Shown piece after piece: positions 1 through 9,920 of a DNA stretch of 64,000 bases (positions are counted from its first letter, which is position 1; each line of letters opens with the position of its first letter). Under the pieces are notes generated by a model. That model ran no database searches. It worked only from the letters and a program-made list of their open reading frames with translations, and was not told the origin of the DNA. The stretch lies in NCBI GenBank assembly GCA_949751835.1, contig CATKHK010000007.1, positions 124,001 to 188,000 of the forward strand, given 5' to 3'. Origin of the DNA: Blepharisma japonicum (taxonomy: Eukaryota; Ciliophora; Heterotrichea; Heterotrichida; Blepharismidae). The position numbers and the translations under genes were made by a program.

Positions 1-885
1 TAATTTATTAATTAGCCACTCAAAAAGTTTACTTGTATAAGTTTAAATAGATGGAAAATCAAGGGCGTATCAGTTCTTATCAAAATATTTAATCCATAGA
101 ACTTTAAATTAAAGAGAAAGTGAAAGTATGAATTAAAATATTTTTTGATTAAATTGAGTGAATTGGAAGACTAGGCACTGGAATTATAAAATTCGAGTAA
201 ACAAAGCTCTTTCTTTTCAATTTTCATTTTTAAATTTATCTCTTTCAATAGCTCATATTCAGTAGTTACGCCACCATTTTTTGAGCGACAAATTATGTAT
301 GACTTCTTTCCTGCTTAAGAAAATAACTATAAAAATCCAACGGCAATTTCATTAACTCAATTAAATACTAAAAATTATATATTAAAATTCCAAAACTAAA
401 GAAAACAATCAAAAATGCATTTATTTATAATCATACTTATTTCTTCGCTTATCTCTAAAAAATAATATTTCTTAATTATAAAATTCGTTTTAATCAAATT
501 TAGAAATATTTTAAACATATAAGTTATCTTTATATGATAATTATCTACTTGTTTTACTAATTTATATCTGTATTTAATAAAATATTAATATATCAATTTG
601 GTTATTTTTATATTAAAATTATTAGTCCAGTTAAGGAATTGTTATTAGCTTATGTTGAATTAAATAAAACTTAAGAACTTCATCTTTATATTCTAGCAAA
701 AATCTATTTAGGATCTTTTTTAAAATAATTAATTTCAGATCTAACTAAAATAATATCTCTTTTACATTTTCTTTTAAATGAAGTATTTAAAATCTCTCTT
801 AAAATTTCAAAAATTTATTAATTAAAAAAAACTATTAAAATCCAAATCCTGCCAATTATTACTGATATTTTGATTTTTATAATAT
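1..885. other. AT-rich intergenic start of window
   Basis: This stretch is very AT-rich and precedes the first clear gene. Apart from a short candidate minus-strand gene at 171-352 (listed separately) I see no conserved coding region, no repeat array and no telomeric repeat. The last 100 bases before 886 probably hold the promoter and short 5' leader of the kinase gene, but no specific motif can be named. Confidence 0.6.
171..352 (-). CDS. Possible 54-residue small protein (unrecognised)
   Basis: The minus strand has an open frame of about 45 codons with a coding-like composition (KSYIICRSKNGG near the start, LCLLEFYNSSA at the end, stop TAG). It lacks its own ATG. If 17 bases at about 314-330 (GT...AG) are removed, an ATG at 352 joins in frame and gives a 54-residue basic protein. 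The supposed intron starts GTT, is 17 nt long and lacks the A at position 10 that every other intron here has, so splicing is doubtful. It could equally be a decayed gene end or chance. No family is recognised. Confidence 0.25.
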
Positions 886-2505
886 ATGATTAGAACAAGA
901 CCAAAATCTAGCATTTCATCATTAAATATTAACGAAGATAAACTTCGAAAACTCCAAAAGGAATTTCTAAGAGGCCAAAACCGAATAAGGATTTCTTCCA
1001 AAAAAGTTTCAAAAAGTGAAAGACAAAGTCCAGTCATCTCAAACTCCACAAATCAGCTACCCAAACCTTATGAAGTCTTACAAAACTATTTAAAAAAGCG
1101 CAACACAGAAAATCAAGAGTTCAGTCCTTGTCACGAAGCAAATACCTCTCGTAAAGGCTTTATCTCAACTCCAAAATTACACACAAAACCTACACATCGT
1201 CGAGTATTCTCTGATCACCTCCCAGTCAGTCCTATCATTCCAACTAAGCCTGAAGAAGCTGAAAAACCAAACTTTTTCCTCGATTTCTCTCAAAAAATCC
1301 CATCTAATATCGAGGTCAGAAAAAACTCATTTTTTGATTTAAATTTAACCCCAAGAAAAAAATCGCCATTAAACACCTCAAAACACAATTCCATAAATCT
1401 ATCAAATTCCGAGCTTCAAAACGAAGAAGAAAACAAAGAAAAACTCATTCAATACATTTCTTCTTACTACAAAAAGCATTTAGAAGAGCCTACGACCTCT
1501 TTAGAGTTTTATCAAGTAGGTGAAATGATCGGCAAAGGCTCATTTGGAAGAGTAATGCTAGGAATCCATAGACTGACAGGCCACAAAGTCGCCCTCAAAG
1601 CTATAGAAAAAATCCATATGAAAAATGAAGACTCCAGACGTAAAGTTTTACATGAAGTTTTAATCCTAAAAAAAGTCCGCCATAGCCGTGTCATCAGAAT
1701 TCTTGAAGTTTTTGAGTCCTCAAAATTTTTTTATATAGTTATGGAATACGTAGGAGGTGGCGATCTTCTTCATTTTGTGAAAAGAAAAGGAAAAATATTG
1801 GAAGGGGAAGCTAAAAGGATTTTCAGACAAATTCTTGAAGGGGCTATATCAATTCATTCACATGGGATTATTCATAGAGATTTTAAGCTCGATAATATTT
1901 TGATTGATTCTGACTATTCCTCAGTCAAAATTTGTGACTTTGGTGTAAGTAGATCTTTTAAAAGAGGAGACATAATAAATGAACAATGCGGAACCCCTGC
2001 ATATTTAGCTCCTGAAATGATCATAGGAAGAGGCTATGAAGGCCCTTCAGTAGATATCTGGAGTTTAGGTGTCCTTCTCTATGCAATGCTATGTGGAACT
2101 GTCCCTTTCAAAGCTAAAAATTTGAATGACTTGCATAAAATGATTTTATTAGGAAAATATGCAGTCCCTGAAAACATGTCTGAAGAAGCAAGAGATTTAA
2201 TTTCACTATTTTTAAACCCAATCCCACAATATCGCATTTCTTTAAAAGACGCATTAGAACACCGATGGTTTTTCACAGAAGATACAGAGCCAGAAGCTCC
2301 TCGGCCTCGATTTTCAGACCTCCAGACTGACCGCGATTTAGAAAAAATTGACGATTCTATTGTTTCGAAAGTTGCCAAGCTTGGCTATCCTAAGAGTTAT
2401 ATAATTAACTCTCTTAAAAACGGCGACCTCACACATTCCACCGCATCTTACTATATTTTACAAGATCATGCATTAAAGCTACAAGCTTTAAACCCATGTG
2501 TATAA
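886..2505 (+). CDS. CAMK/AMPK-like serine/threonine protein kinase
   Basis: This 539-residue protein is a complete eukaryotic protein kinase with a basic, Ser/Pro-rich and probably disordered extension of about 205 residues. The kinase domain covers about residues 208-470. The glycine loop GKGSFGRV starts at 216, the ATP-anchoring Lys is K238, the catalytic loop HRDFKLDN starts at H330, DFG is at 351 and APE at 375, so all catalytic residues are present. The FKLDN loop and a short C-terminal segment around 490-525 resembling the UBA-like region of MARK/SNF1-type kinases place it in the CAMK-like group; the exact subfamily is an inference. It ends 47 bp before the next gene on the same strand. 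The ATG at 886 is the first in the open frame. Confidence 0.9.
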   Translation: MIRTRPKSSISSLNINEDKLRKLQKEFLRGQNRIRISSKKVSKSERQSPVISNSTNQLPKPYEVLQNYLKKRNTENQEFSPCHEANTSRKGFISTPKLHTKPTHRRVFSDHLPVSPIIPTKPEEAEKPNFFLDFSQKIPSNIEVRKNSFFDLNLTPRKKSPLNTSKHNSINLSNSELQNEEENKEKLIQYISSYYKKHLEEPTTSLEFYQVGEMIGKGSFGRVMLGIHRLTGHKVALKAIEKIHMKNEDSRRKVLHEVLILKKVRHSRVIRILEVFESSKFFYIVMEYVGGGDLLHFVKRKGKILEGEAKRIFRQILEGAISIHSHGIIHRDFKLDNILIDSDYSSVKICDFGVSRSFKRGDIINEQCGTPAYLAPEMIIGRGYEGPSVDIWSLGVLLYAMLCGTVPFKAKNLNDLHKMILLGKYAVPENMSEEARDLISLFLNPIPQYRISLKDALEHRWFFTEDTEPEAPRPRFSDLQTDRDLEKIDDSIVSKVAKLGYPKSYIINSLKNGDLTHSTASYYILQDHALKLQALNPCV

Positions 2506-2552
2506 TTTAACACTTTTATTTAACCTATAAGAAATGTTCAGAAAATAATAAA

Positions 2553-3488
2553 ATGAAGCTTGTTCTTGAGTGCACAGGAGATGTCTTGGAAGAAATGCTT
2601 AAAGCGCTTAAATCAGCCTGCCCAGCTGATGAGCGCGTTTATTTGATTTTTCAAGACGATTTAATTATTCTGAGAGAAGTCCATATAGGAATAGACCGTC
2701 CAATCTGCTGGGTCGAGATCGATTTATCCGACAAAAGTGATTCTGCGTTATTTTCCAAAGTAGTCGTCAAGTCCAAGCAGCACAAAAATACAATTGTCCT
2801 AGAAGCAGTAAAAACGCAAGTCTTTGAAGCTCTAAAAGCAAGCTCAGCTTTGCCGGGAACCCAAGTAACGATTCGTCTAGCCCAAGAAAACAGATCAGGA
2901 AGTCCACATCTCTACCTAGAATTCCGCTGTGTAGTCCCAGAAGAAGGGGAAAACTTCAGTTATGAAAAACAAGTGGATATCGTCATAAATAAAGCCAATG
3001 AAGACATAATCCCTGAAATCCCCAATGCAATTGAGTGCGAAATGGTCTGCTTAAACCACGTCATTCAGATTATGAGACCTTTACAAGGTGATGACTCAGC
3101 TGTTATCCTTGGGTTAAGCCTTGAAAAATGCCAAGCTTGTGCACCTCGGAATAAAAGAGATTTAGATTACCTTTTCGCCTGCAATCATGCGAGAAATAAA
3201 GTAGAAGTCCCTGAAAAAGGAGACTTGACGGTGATGTCAGTGAATTCTTCGCCATTACAAGTTATTAGTACATATTATCAGGTGCCTTTATTATTTGGGC
3301 AATGCTCGTTGAAAAATATAAGGGCGACACTGAAGGTGAAGCATTTATTGGAATTATTCCAAAAATCGTCAGCTGTTAACTGGCCAAAGGTAATGCTTGG
3401 GATTCAGCATGAAGGAGGGATCATTATGACTATTTCTAAACATGACAGCTTGTCGTTAAGACTTCTAGCCCCTGGTCACATTGAGTAA
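2553..3488 (+). CDS. HUS1: HUS1-like checkpoint clamp subunit (PCNA fold)
   Basis: The 311-residue protein starts with MKLVLECTGDV and shows the two-lobed pattern of PCNA-fold sliding clamps. The segments WVEIDL, a KNTIVLEAVKTQVFEALKAS block near residues 90-105, and a carboxy lobe with KHLLELFQKSS followed by an IMTIS segment resemble HUS1, a subunit of the RAD9-RAD1-HUS1 clamp that loads at DNA damage and activates checkpoint kinases. Length fits HUS1 (about 280-330 residues) better than PCNA (about 260). RAD1 would be the main alternative. The family call rests on pattern recognition of a poorly conserved family. Confidence 0.6.
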   Translation: MKLVLECTGDVLEEMLKALKSACPADERVYLIFQDDLIILREVHIGIDRPICWVEIDLSDKSDSALFSKVVVKSKQHKNTIVLEAVKTQVFEALKASSALPGTQVTIRLAQENRSGSPHLYLEFRCVVPEEGENFSYEKQVDIVINKANEDIIPEIPNAIECEMVCLNHVIQIMRPLQGDDSAVILGLSLEKCQACAPRNKRDLDYLFACNHARNKVEVPEKGDLTVMSVNSSPLQVISTYYQVPLLFGQCSLKNIRATLKVKHLLELFQKSSAVNWPKVMLGIQHEGGIIMTISKHDSLSLRLLAPGHIE

Positions 3489-3515
3489 TGTTATCTAAAT
3501 AATTATCAATTAAAA

Positions 3516-5084
3516 TTATATAATCCATGGTTTTTCTCTTCCAAGCTCTGCAGCCATATTAAAAGATTTTTTCTTTATTTGGCTATTCATTGGGTAACTT
3601 CCGGGGCCGACTTCTTCATTGGTGCCAGTGCCTGGTCTGTAGCTTCCAAAATTGGAAAACCGGGCACTTGTAAGTCTGAACTGCTTTGTAGGGACACTTT
3701 TAGGTCTAGAGTCATAAGACCCAGGGCCTGGGTTGTTAGGATCTTTGGCTGTTCTGAAAAATCTGTTTGATGAAGAGTCAAAGCTGATTTTCGGGTTTAA
3801 AAGTTGATAATCAAAAGCACGGCTTTGTTTTCCAGCCCATGGTTTGTGAGAAATATAAGGAACTGGCTTAGGGATGCTTCCGACTACAGTAACACACAGA
3901 TTATCTGACGCAATTCCTTTAAATCTTGGCGTCTTGCTTTTAAAAGATGAATTCGAAGTGTCATTTTCCTTTGCGGAATTCGGCTCATAACTTCCTGGGC
4001 CTGGATTGTTATTTGGTTTTGGCTTTTTAAATCTTTCAGATCTGGTGCCAAATGGGTTATTTGGGTCTTCTTCTATAATTGTCTCATCGCTAGCATATTC
4101 TCCTGGCCCAGGGTTCCCTGCTGTTGTAACTCATGGCATTTCTCGCTTTTCACTTGTATTGAAACCTGGCTTTACAGCTGCCATTTCAAAAGACACGAAT
4201 TTCTGTTTAAGCTCTTCGATTTTATTTAGCTGCTCTTTTGAATAGTAATTCCCTACAGGCGGAACGTCATGGTTTCCTACCACAAATGGCCGATGTGGGT
4301 CTCTTGTTAATGGCACATCTCTTTTTGCGGTGATTCCGAACCCTTCTACTTGAACTTTATTTTTCTTGTCTTGAGAAGCTACTTCGTAGCTTCCTGGGCC
4401 TGGTTTATCATCTTTTGCTGATTTTGAGGTAACTGGCCTAACAGTTTTTGACTGAAAATTTCATGATTCTTTATCAGATTGTATAGATTCGTCAAATGAA
4501 TATTCTCCAGGTCCAGGCCTTGCATCACCATTAGGCTCAAAAACTGATCTTCTTCCTCTGTAAGATCCAAAGCCTGCACCTCTTGAGCTTGGCTTCACAA
4601 TACTATGATCTGGGCTATAACTTGTAGGCCCAATATTAGCTTTTTTTATGTTTTTTGAAGGTATTGAAGGAGGACTTGGCTCTATTAGCAAAGACTGTGG
4701 CCGTCTTCTCTGAAAGTCTTCTCCTAATGTTTTTTGATAATTTTCAAGCTCATAAGTTCCAGGGCCTGGATTATTTATGCTTGTAGGCAGCGTAAATCCA
4801 GTGACTCCAGGGGCAAAAGGCCCAATTCGTGGAGCTTTAGAAATAAAATTGCAAATTGGCTGGTTGTTTTGCTTTAGCCATTCTTCACGGCCAGAATATG
4901 TCCCTGGTCCAGGCTCGAATTTAACTGAAGTTTTGGGTGCTGATAGTGTTCTTTTTTCTGAGACGCTAAAAGGTGCTGCACTTTTACTGAAATCTTTGGA
5001 GGTGTTTATTTCATAAGTCCCTGGGCCTACATCAGCTGGGGTATGAGCTTGTCAAAATTCAGTTTTTCGCATAACGAGTTTCAT
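3516..5084 (-). CDS. SHIPPO/STPGR repeat ciliary microtubule protein (ODF3/CIMAP-like)
   Basis: Read with UGA as Trp, one frame runs from the ATG at 5084 to TAA at 3516 and encodes 522 residues. It carries nine good copies of the STPGR (sperm-tail PG-rich) signature PGPG-x-Y or VGPG-x-Y, for example VGPGTYE near residue 20, PGPGTYS, PGPGEYS, PGPGSYE and a final VGPGSYP, plus two degenerate copies. Between the repeats the chain is basic and low-complexity. Proteins of this class (ODF3/CIMAP, SHIPPO1) bind ciliary or cortical microtubules. UGA-encoded Trp interrupts the frame at several points, for example in TEFWQAH and EMPWVTT, so a standard-code annotation would break it into fragments. Confidence 0.88.
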
Positions 5085-5126
5085 GTTTAAAATGTTAAAT
5101 GATTTTTTTATTAATTTCTTCAACTA

Positions 5127-6338
5127 TTAAAGGGCTTCTATTAATATAGAAGTAGCTCCGCCACCTCCGTTGCAGATTCCAGCTAATCCTAAAGTTTTGC
5201 CTTTCTCTTGTAAAGAATAAAGCAGAGTGGTCAAAATTCTAGCACCAGACATACCCACTGGATGGCCTAAAGCTACGGCTCCACCATTAACATTAACTTT
5301 TTCTAAATCAATATCAAGAAGTTTTATGTTCGCTAAGACAACTGAGCTAAAAGCTTCATTAATTTCAAATAAATCAATTCTTTCTTTTGGTAATTCTGCC
5401 CGGGTTAAGCATTTCTGCATAGCTTCAGCAGGAGCGATGCTGAAATGTATAGGGTCTGTTTCTGAGTCCGCAAAGCTTAATATTCGTGCTAAAGGTTTTA
5501 AGCCAAGTTTATCAGCTTTTTCTTTGCTCATTAGTAGTACAGCACATGCCGCATCATTAATAGACGAAGCATTTGCCGCAGTTATAGTTCCTTTTTCATT
5601 AAAAACCGGCTTCAAGGTAGGTATTTTATCATATTTCACCTTTGTGTATTCTTCATCATTTGAAATAATTTTTTGTCCTTTATTGCCTCCAACCACCACT
5701 TTTACAATTTCTTTGTTATAAAACCCTCTATTTCAAGCTTTATTTGCTTTTGTATAAGACCTGACACAAAATTTGTCTTGCTCTTCTCTTGTGATGCCAA
5801 ATTTTTCAGCTGTTTTTTCAGCACATGCACCCATAGGAAGTTTGTTAAACGGGCACATAAGCCCATCTAAATTCATTAGATCTTGTATTGAATTATCACT
5901 GTACTGATGGCCTGTTCTGTATTTTTGTAAAATATAAGGGACAGAGCTCATACTTTCCATGCCTCCAGCAATTATTACATCACTATGCCCAAGAGCTATA
6001 TTTTGAGCTGCTAATGTGACTGCTTTTAGCCCTGATGCACAAAGCTTATTGATTCCTGTAGCACAAGTTGTATTGGGAAGTCCTGATAATATTGCAGCTT
6101 GTCTTGTAGAAGACTGCCCAGCACCTCCTTGGAATACGTGTCCCATTATTACCTCTTGCACTTCTTTTTCACTTACTTTTGATTCGAGAAAGACAGATCT
6201 TATCGCAAAAGAGCCTAAAACTGGCGCTGGGAATGCAGAAAAGCAGCCTTTGAATGATCCAATAGCTGTTCTTTTAGCCCCAACTATTACGACATCTCTT
6301 GGTAAAAATGAGAAATTCCTAACAAATTTTCCTAGCAT
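5127..6338 (-). CDS. Acetyl-CoA C-acyltransferase (thiolase), probably mitochondrial
   Basis: The 403-residue protein is a full thiolase once a UGA codon is read as Trp (KAWNRGFY, about residue 203). The nucleophilic cysteine is C100 in NKLCASG, the base histidine is H359 in ALGHPVG, and the second cysteine is C389 in CNGGGG, so the active site is complete. Known members condense two acetyl-CoA or cleave acetoacetyl-CoA. The first 12 residues (MLGKFVRNFSFL) are basic and hydrophobic with no acidic residue, as in a short mitochondrial presequence, and are absent from the neighbouring paralog. It sits 3 bp downstream of the next gene on the same strand, so the two form a tandem pair. Confidence 0.95.
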
Positions 6339-6341
6339 TTA

Positions 6342-7529
6342 TTAGTTAATCAATTCAATTATTATTGAAGTTGCACCACCGCCTCCATTGCATATGGAAG
6401 CACACCCAATAGTTTTATTAGTTTCTCTGAGGGAATTGATAAGAGTTGCAATGATCCTGCAGCCTGACATTGCAAATGGGTGTCCAAGCGCAACTGCTCC
6501 TCCATTGATATTTAACTTATCATGGCTTATCCCAAGTAGCTTCATATTAACTATTGCAATCGAGCTGAAATTTTCATTGATTTCCCACAAGTCAATATTA
6601 TCAACTGTCATTTTTGCCCTTTTAAGAGCTGCTTGTATAGAAGGTGTAGGCGCAGTTCCAAAGTGAACAGGCTCAGTTTCTCCATCAGCGAAACTTATAA
6701 TTCTAGCTAAAGGCTTTACTCCGAGCTTTCTAGCTGCATCTATACTCATAACTAAGGCAGTTGACCCTCCATCATTAAACCCAGACGCATTTGCAGCAGT
6801 GATAGTCCCATTCTTATCAAAAACAGGCTTAAGTGTTGGTATTTTGTCATATTTCACCTTTTTATACTCATCATCTTCAGTTACAGTCACATTTCCACCT
6901 TTTCCTTGGACTTCAATAGGGACAATTTCATTATTAAAAAAGCCTCTTTTCCAAGCTTTTTCAGCTCTTCTGTAAGATTCAGCGCAGAATTTGTCTTGCT
7001 CTTCTCTTGTGATGCCATATTTTTCAATGGTTTTTTCAGAACATAATCCCATAGTTAATTTTGAATGCTTGCAGTACACACCATCTGTGGATAGGAGGTT
7101 GAAAAGAGTAGAATCAGCATAAAGATGTCCAGGCCTGTAATCAGCGATGTAGAAAGGGGCAAGACTCATATTTTCCATTCCACCGGCCATTATGACATCT
7201 GCGTGGCCTAAAGTGATGCTTTGAGCTGCCAATGTGACTGATTTCATGCCTGATGAGCAAGCTTTGTTAATGCCTGTACAGATAGTTTCGTAAGGAAGCC
7301 CTGCATAGATAGAAGCTTGGCGAGTAGGAGCTTGACCTAGTCCTCCAAACATATTTCCGAGCATTACTTCTTGGATATCAGTTGGCTTTATATTAGCTTG
7401 CTGAATTGCTGCCTTGATACAGCTTGCACCAAGAGTAACTGCAGGTATTTTGCTTAGTGAGCCCATATAGCTGCCTATTGGAGTTCTTTTAGCAGCTGCT
7501 ATTATTACTTCTCTAGGCATAAAGCTCAT
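6342..7529 (-). CDS. Acetyl-CoA C-acyltransferase (thiolase), tandem paralog
   Basis: This is the second thiolase of the pair, 395 residues from the preferred ATG at 7529 (protein start MSFMPREV). An upstream in-frame ATG at 7574 would add 15 residues of AT-rich sequence and leave only 11 bp to the next gene, so it is less likely. Catalytic motifs are present: CSSGMKSV with the nucleophile, ALGHPFAMSG with the base and CNGGGG near the end. It aligns along its whole length with the neighbour, including shared blocks such as KVKYDKIPTLKPVF, which points to tandem duplication. It lacks the basic leader of its partner and may act in the cytosol or peroxisome. Confidence 0.94.
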   Translation of the reverse strand: MSFMPREVIIAAAKRTPIGSYMGSLSKIPAVTLGASCIKAAIQQANIKPTDIQEVMLGNMFGGLGQAPTRQASIYAGLPYETICTGINKACSSGMKSVTLAAQSITLGHADVIMAGGMENMSLAPFYIADYRPGHLYADSTLFNLLSTDGVYCKHSKLTMGLCSEKTIEKYGITREEQDKFCAESYRRAEKAWKRGFFNNEIVPIEVQGKGGNVTVTEDDEYKKVKYDKIPTLKPVFDKNGTITAANASGFNDGGSTALVMSIDAARKLGVKPLARIISFADGETEPVHFGTAPTPSIQAALKRAKMTVDNIDLWEINENFSSIAIVNMKLLGISHDKLNINGGAVALGHPFAMSGCRIIATLINSLRETNKTIGCASICNGGGGATSIIIELIN

Positions 7530-7585
7530 CTTATTGATTTCAATGAAAAATGCAATATAATATACTAATTTCAATATTATATTTC

Positions 7586-8098
7586 TTATTTATGAGAAGC
7601 CTGTATAGCTTGGCTGCCCAAGCATTTAGCTAGGACTTCTGTGAGAGCTTTAATTTCATGTCTAAAACTGTCTTCTTGCATCCCTTGATTTTTCCTCATT
7701 TGTCCATCTCCATACACCACGGTCAGATCTGGTATTATAGTTCCTCTTGCCACCCTAACCCCAGCAGTAATAATGCAGCCATTCCCAATTTTACAATTCG
7801 GTTCTACCTTGCATCGGTGTTCAAAAACGTTGTAATTCCCTATTTCACTATGCTCTACTATAGTGCCTACTTCAAATATATTATATGAGCCAATCTGTAG
7901 AGAAAGCGCGGATGGGTTTTCTTCAGGTTTGCGGTTTATTATTCTGACTCTTTCTTCAATGATGTTGTATTCTCCGAAAACAATTGGGGCAGACTCAGCT
8001 ATTATGGAGCAATCTGGGTGGATTACAGAGCCTTGACCAAAAGCAATTTGGCCTTCGATTTCAATGTTTTTAGAACAAATAACTTGTTGTTCAGCCAT
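7586..8098 (-). CDS. DCTN6: Dynactin subunit 6 (p27)
   Basis: The 170-residue protein is a left-handed beta-helix of hexapeptide repeats, seen in the regular spacing of hydrophobic residues from IEIEGQIAFGQGSVIHPDC through KIGNGCIITAGVRVARGT. The order of segments, including FGEYNIIEERVRI and NVFEHRCKVEP, and the length match dynactin p27, which caps the pointed-end complex of dynactin with p25 and helps dynein bind cargo. Gamma-carbonic-anhydrase relatives share the fold but have three zinc-binding histidines, which are not evident here. The start ATG at 8098 directly precedes the first repeat. Confidence 0.9.
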   Translation of the reverse strand: MAEQQVICSKNIEIEGQIAFGQGSVIHPDCSIIAESAPIVFGEYNIIEERVRIINRKPEENPSALSLQIGSYNIFEVGTIVEHSEIGNYNVFEHRCKVEPNCKIGNGCIITAGVRVARGTIIPDLTVVYGDGQMRKNQGMQEDSFRHEIKALTEVLAKCLGSQAIQASHK

Positions 8099-8156
8099 AA
8101 ATGTTATTTATTTTATATTTTAAAAGAGAGATTATCAGAAATTAAGATTAATAATA

Positions 8157-8789
8157 TTAGCCTTTGTAATAATAACTACTTGGGGCACGAGTTTCAATAT
8201 AGGATTTTAAAGACTGAGACGACTCAATTAATCTTGTCATCCATTGCTTTATTTTTGGAGCATTTAAATCAAAAATGTCAGGGCTTTCCACAAGAATATA
8301 ATTATACAAAAAGCTGAACACAAAAAAATCTGCATTTGTGGGGTGATCTCCTACAAAAAATCCTTGTCCAGCGTTATTTCTTTCTAATCTAGCTTCAATT
8401 TTTCTCAGCCAATCAGGAATTTTCTCAGAAAACGCTTTTTTGAGGCCTTCTTCATCTTTAGTCCAAATAAAATTCGCGATATACATTTGCATATCATCTA
8501 TTAAATCACAAAGAGATTCTATCCAGTATATATCTTGAGGGTTTGCAGAGTAAAAATTGTATTTTTGGCACAAATATCTGACAATTGAGCGAGTTTGAGC
8601 TAATCGGAGACCATCGATATCAACTACAGGCAATTGGCCAAATTCAGCGAGCCCTGAAACTTTAATGTCTGGCCATTCTGGGAATTGAACTCTGTGATCT
8701 GTAAATGGAACATTAACGTAGTGAAGGAGAATTCTAATTACTTCTGCTCTTCCGTACAGATCGAAATAGTGGACCACTATGTCTGACAT
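8157..8789 (-). CDS. Glutathione S-transferase, sigma-like (copy 1)
   Basis: The 210-residue protein has the two-domain GST layout. The N-terminal thioredoxin-like part contains YFDLYGRAEVIRILLHY, with the catalytic-type tyrosine near residue 8, and the glutathione-binding QLPVVDIDG...QTRSIVRYL block. The helical C-terminal part ends near residue 205. The pattern fits sigma/prostaglandin-D-synthase-like GSTs, which conjugate glutathione to electrophiles. It is about 60-65 percent identical by eye to the next gene, so the two are tandem duplicates. Neither copy looks damaged. Confidence 0.93.
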   Translation of the reverse strand: MSDIVVHYFDLYGRAEVIRILLHYVNVPFTDHRVQFPEWPDIKVSGLAEFGQLPVVDIDGLRLAQTRSIVRYLCQKYNFYSANPQDIYWIESLCDLIDDMQMYIANFIWTKDEEGLKKAFSEKIPDWLRKIEARLERNNAGQGFFVGDHPTNADFFVFSFLYNYILVESPDIFDLNAPKIKQWMTRLIESSQSLKSYIETRAPSSYYYKG

Positions 8790-9055
8790 GCAGAAATTTA
8801 TTATTAAAATTAATGGATATTTTTATTAATAGTTGCTGTTATTGTGACTATTAAAACTTACATTTCGGTCTTGTTGAATTAAATAAGCGCACAAAAAGTT
8901 TATAGCTTTACTATAGGTTTTTAAGAGTTTTTATAAAGATATAATATTTTTATCAATTTTGAAAGAAATAATTAATTTTTATAAATAAAAGAGAATGAGC
9001 AGCTAAGCTTGAAATTAAAATATTCATAAAAATAAAGTTTTAAGTAGCTAATTAA

Positions 9056-9676
9056 TTAAAATTCACGTTGAGGACGAGAATCAAGATAAGTCTTCAAGGT
9101 TTGAGAGGATTCAATTATTCTTGTCATCCACTGCTTTACCTTTGGAGCATATAAGTCAAAATACTCAGGGTGAATTTTTATGATAAAAGTGTGCAGTAAT
9201 CCAAATGCATAAAAATCTGCTTTTGTTACATGATCTCCTACAAAGAAGCCTTGCCCACCGCTATTTCTTTCTAATCTTGCTTCAAGTTTTCTTAGCCAAT
9301 CAGGCATCCTTTCTTCAAAAGCTTTATTGAGGCCTTCGTAGTCTTTATTATAGACAAATTTTCCCATATATGTTCCAATATCATCTATTAAATCACAAAG
9401 TGACTCAACGTAATACACATCTTGAATGCCTGATACATAATAATTGTATTTTTGGCATAGATAACGAATAATTGACCTAGTTTGGACTAATCGATGTCCA
9501 TCAATGTCGACAGCTGGCAACTGACCGAATTCTGTAAATCCTGAAGCTTTAATAGCTGGCCATTCTTCAAATTGGATTCTATGGTCCGTAAATGGGATGC
9601 CTGCGTAGTGAAGAATTAGTCTAATTGTTTCAGCTCTCCCGTAGATATCGAAATAGTGAACAACTATATCTGACAT
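9056..9676 (-). CDS. Glutathione S-transferase, sigma-like (copy 2)
   Basis: This 206-residue GST is the tandem partner of the gene at 8157. It retains YFDIYGRAETIRLILHY with the catalytic-type tyrosine, QLPAVDIDGHRLVQTRSI for the glutathione site, and the FFVGDHVTKADF helix of the C-terminal domain. Start and gene structure are the same as in copy 1. The 5' flanks of the two copies also share the phrase AATTTAATGGATATTT, so the duplication included some upstream DNA. Its substrate is unknown. Confidence 0.93.
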   Translation of the reverse strand: MSDIVVHYFDIYGRAETIRLILHYAGIPFTDHRIQFEEWPAIKASGFTEFGQLPAVDIDGHRLVQTRSIIRYLCQKYNYYVSGIQDVYYVESLCDLIDDIGTYMGKFVYNKDYEGLNKAFEERMPDWLRKLEARLERNSGGQGFFVGDHVTKADFYAFGLLHTFIIKIHPEYFDLYAPKVKQWMTRIIESSQTLKTYLDSRPQREF

Positions 9677-9920
9677 TTTTGCTTGGATTTATTATTAAAT
9701 TTAATGGATATTTCTACTAATAGTTAAAGTTTATTAAGAAGTCATAAAATTAGATTAAAGTCGATATTGCATTTTGTATCTTTATTTTTTAGACAAAATG
9801 AGCTAAAATTAAGAAAATATTATTATCAATAGACTAAATTGATATATATCGCACTATGTTGTTAGCTTAGATGGCATATGAACAATGCTAATATTTTAAT
9901 GTAAATGAATGCACTTAAGA

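Noticed and set aside
3587-4579. Separate small ORFs on both strands within the STPGR gene
   Set aside because: They are shadows or fragments of a single 522-residue frame that is visible once UGA is read as Trp; the repeated PGPGxY signature lies in only that frame.
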